NCBI GenBank assembly: GCA_037953745.1
Contig: JBAKBP010003069.1
Span: 62,001-126,000, forward strand
Length of the DNA stretch: 64,000 bases
Direction of reading: 5' to 3'
Source of the DNA: Lithodes maja
Lineage: Eukaryota; Arthropoda; Malacostraca; Decapoda; Lithodidae
Positions 62,214-64,000 of this stretch are shown here, in pieces. Numbering within the stretch: position 1 is the first letter of the stretch; each line of letters starts with the position of its first letter. The notes under the pieces were generated by a model, which ran no database searches, had not been told where the DNA came from, and saw nothing but the letters and a program-made list of their open reading frames with translations. The translations under genes were made by a program, and so were the position numbers.

Positions 62214-62779
62214 TGTCGGGAATAGGGTAACGATCCCGACAGGTTTTGGTCCAATAGGACATTTGAATTTGGCGGTATCGTATCGCTTGTACGATTTCGG
62301 CTGGTTCTTTGTGTATTGTAGTTTATTCTTAAGTTGGGTTAAATATTAACTGTAATTTATAAATATCTACATCAGCTCTAGATATATTATGAAACCAAGT
62401 TATGGGTTATAATTATTATGAGCCGGCAGCCATATGTAATTTCGCGAAGCGATCGGACGCCGGCCCTTTAGTCTCTCAATCAACACCGTACAGTCAACAT
62501 CTCCTCCCCCGGCTCTGACTCAACCCACAGTTCACCATGTGCTACAACTACTAATAATTTATAACAACAGTCCTACATCACCAGTCCTCTAAGCTAAGTT
62601 CATTGTATCGATATTGTATTATGTGAACATTCCTACATGTCATGCAATTGAACTAGCCGTGTGTGGGGGACTGGATTATACCCATCGACGAATACCTCGT
62701 TGGTAATTATATTATAAATATTTGTTGGGATATATCATGTACCAGTGATGTAATTTAACCTTTATATAAATTCCCGATA
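62214..62779 (+). repeat. 3' LTR of the BEL/Pao element
   Basis: 566 bp, same ends as the 5' LTR; CATGG duplication follows at 62780. Confidence 0.95.
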
Positions 62780-62784
62780 CATGG

Positions 62785-63000
62785 CTTGTGAGAGCTTTTC
62801 TACTTTCTCAAGGAACACTCTTTGTGCTCGTTCTGTCTCCTCATGGTGGCTGGTGTGTTCAGTACCCTCTTTGGTCCCACATGCTGCCTCATACTGTGCA
62901 ACCAAGTGGCTGACTTGAGGACCAGCTATCATCCATCTTCTCAGTGCTGATGGGTCTTCAGTCACGCCGATCACACCCCCGTCTGCCTTGATGACACAGT
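62785..63000 (-). pseudogene. FEN1-like element protein, upstream segment
   Basis: Reads IKADGGVIGVTEDPSALRRWMIAGPQ, VSHLVAQYEAACG and ERAQRVFLEKVEKLSQAM. It continues in frame at 55412. Upstream of about 63000 the reading becomes AT-rich and unlike protein, so the true N-terminus is missing, in another exon, or lost. Confidence 0.72.
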
Positions 63001-63034
63001 ATGTTATATGATAACAGATATAACAGATAATCAC

Positions 63035-63705
63035 AGTATGATAATTATCTGTATTCAGTGAATCAAGGCTGAGGGGTTATCCTTTTACTACCTTGATCAC
63101 AATCATGCACAATAAGGTATGAGATACGACTAGGTTCGGGAATACAAATATATGACCTACATCTAGCCCGATCGTTCATCCAGTATCATTTAAGTCCCGT
63201 GCGATCTGTACACCATCCAGGTAACTACATGCAAAGCAATGTAAAGCCCCGTTACCCTTGGCTAGGCTCTCCCGCGCTGGCACACCCTGTCAATTCAGGC
63301 GCGGCTATCTAACTAAACATCTATGTTAAACTACATGTAATCTACAGTAGCTAACTGATGCGGGGCTTATTAGACAGCATTTGGGACACTAAACTAATTA
63401 TTTAGCTACACTAAACTAATTATTCAGCTGATACTGAACCCCATGCTGAGTTTCACAGCAGTGGTGCCACCAGTGTGCCCTGGCTGTGCGTTGACATCCG
63501 CTCTGTTGAGCTACTACTCTACACCTTCCGCTGCAAGTCTCTCAATGCGCCCCCCCCCCCCTCCCCCACCGCATCGTGTCATGTCCAGTTTGGAAGCCTT
63601 GTACAGGAAGATGCTACACATACTAAACCTCTAACACTACTACGATATACACTACCATGCATTTTAGCCGAGTCAGACGTAACATGAACCTCTAATTTAG
63701 CAGAA
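63035..63705. other. 5' region of the FEN1-like element, no clear coding
   Basis: Non-coding by eye apart from a poly(C)-rich tract at 63549-63571. Minus-strand promoter or upstream exon expected here, but I cannot place one. Confidence 0.4.
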
Positions 63706-64000
63706 TATTAGGATTCAGGGACTGATATTATGGTACAACGAAGCTAGTGAGTAAGTCCATGGTTCCAAATTCGGATTCAACATAGTGAAAAATGTATGAT
63801 TTGACACCAAGATCATTCAAATAGGACAAGTCTTTGCGATTTTATTGCGAAATGCAATATTTCTGTATATTCAATGGCGGCCATCTTGAAAAATGGCCGC
63901 CATCTTGAATTTTTAGGTGGCTAACGAGTTTTATCAAAAGAGCTATCCCCAAGGAGTATGTGTGCCAAATTTGGTGCTTGTTTCCGGAAATGAACGATTC
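63706..64000 (-). repeat. Right TIR of the FEN1-like element (cut by window end)
   Basis: Inverted counterpart of 52738-53044, with the same AAGATGGCGGC pair at 63872-63910. One 8-10 base insertion relative to the left TIR near 63828. About 20-35 bases of its outer end lie beyond the window. Confidence 0.85.

Larger units (their letters stand above)
55413..62779 (+). mobile_element. BEL/Pao LTR retrotransposon
   Basis: 7367 bp with 566-bp LTRs (TGTCGGG...CCCGATA) flanked by the 5-bp duplication CATGG (55408-55412 and 62780-62784). Order is gag, zinc knuckles, protease-like region, RT, RNase H, integrase, as in BEL/Pao. I see one difference between the LTRs, so it inserted recently, yet the coding region has two frame changes and three in-frame stops. 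Confidence 0.93.
52738..64000. mobile_element. TIR element encoding a FEN1-like nuclease protein, split by a BEL retrotransposon
   Basis: TIRs of about 300 bp (52738-53044 and 63706-64000, the latter running off the window) enclose a minus-strand gene with FEN1/XPG-type motifs. Removing the 7.37-kb BEL element and a 0.6-kb minisatellite insertion leaves about 3.3-3.9 kb. It sits inside the decayed Gmr1-like element. I do not know a named superfamily for this arrangement. The target duplication cannot be read because the right end is outside. Confidence 0.72.

Noticed and set aside
1..64000. Host protein-coding genes, bacterial contamination or an organised gene cluster
   Set aside because: Every convincing coding region belongs to a transposable element and no operon-like or bacterial signals are present.

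Overview
The window is about 64 kb of eukaryotic DNA, almost certainly from an arthropod and probably a crustacean. The evidence for an arthropod is a TTAGG repeat array at 28.8 kb (the arthropod telomere unit), a high density of GA/GT microsatellites, and a set of animal transposon families with no bacterial features. I found no host gene. Nearly everything recognisable is a transposable element (TE) or a TE fossil, stacked in nests.

Layout. 1-8.0 kb: a Harbinger-type transposase gene on the minus strand, split by a ~6.25 kb intron with consensus splice sites. The intron holds a Tc1/mariner-like element with long terminal inverted repeats (TIRs) and TA target duplications, plus a tRNA-derived SINE. 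8.3-11.85 kb: a full-length but frameshifted RTE-like LINE on the plus strand. 13.35-22.91 kb: an essentially intact LTR retrotransposon on the minus strand with 1858-bp LTRs differing at about three positions and one gag-pol ORF. Its domain order is protease-integrase-RT-RNase H, the unusual order of Gmr1-type Ty3/gypsy elements. 24.3-41.3 kb: a giant imperfect palindrome with arms of about 6-7 kb, carrying an old LINE in both arms and insertions private to one arm. Its centre holds a foldback repeat and an intact CR1-like LINE (32.1-35.5 kb). 41.5-48.4 kb: a retroposed SINE, a LINE with a restriction-like endonuclease, and a palindromic array of tRNA-like SINE units with a jockey-like LINE inside it. 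48.47-64 kb: three elements nested in one another. A decayed relative of the Gmr1-like retrotransposon is interrupted by a TIR element encoding a protein with FEN1/XPG-like nuclease motifs, which is interrupted by a BEL/Pao retrotransposon.

The most interesting items are the FEN1-like TIR element with paired YY1-like motifs in its TIRs, the young Gmr1-like element, the split Harbinger gene, a 436-bp TIR element with a 9-bp target duplication that carries both a TTAGG array and a captured piece of CR1 LINE, and the palindrome, whose arms act as filled and empty sites for each other. Family assignments come from protein motifs read by eye; no database search was run.
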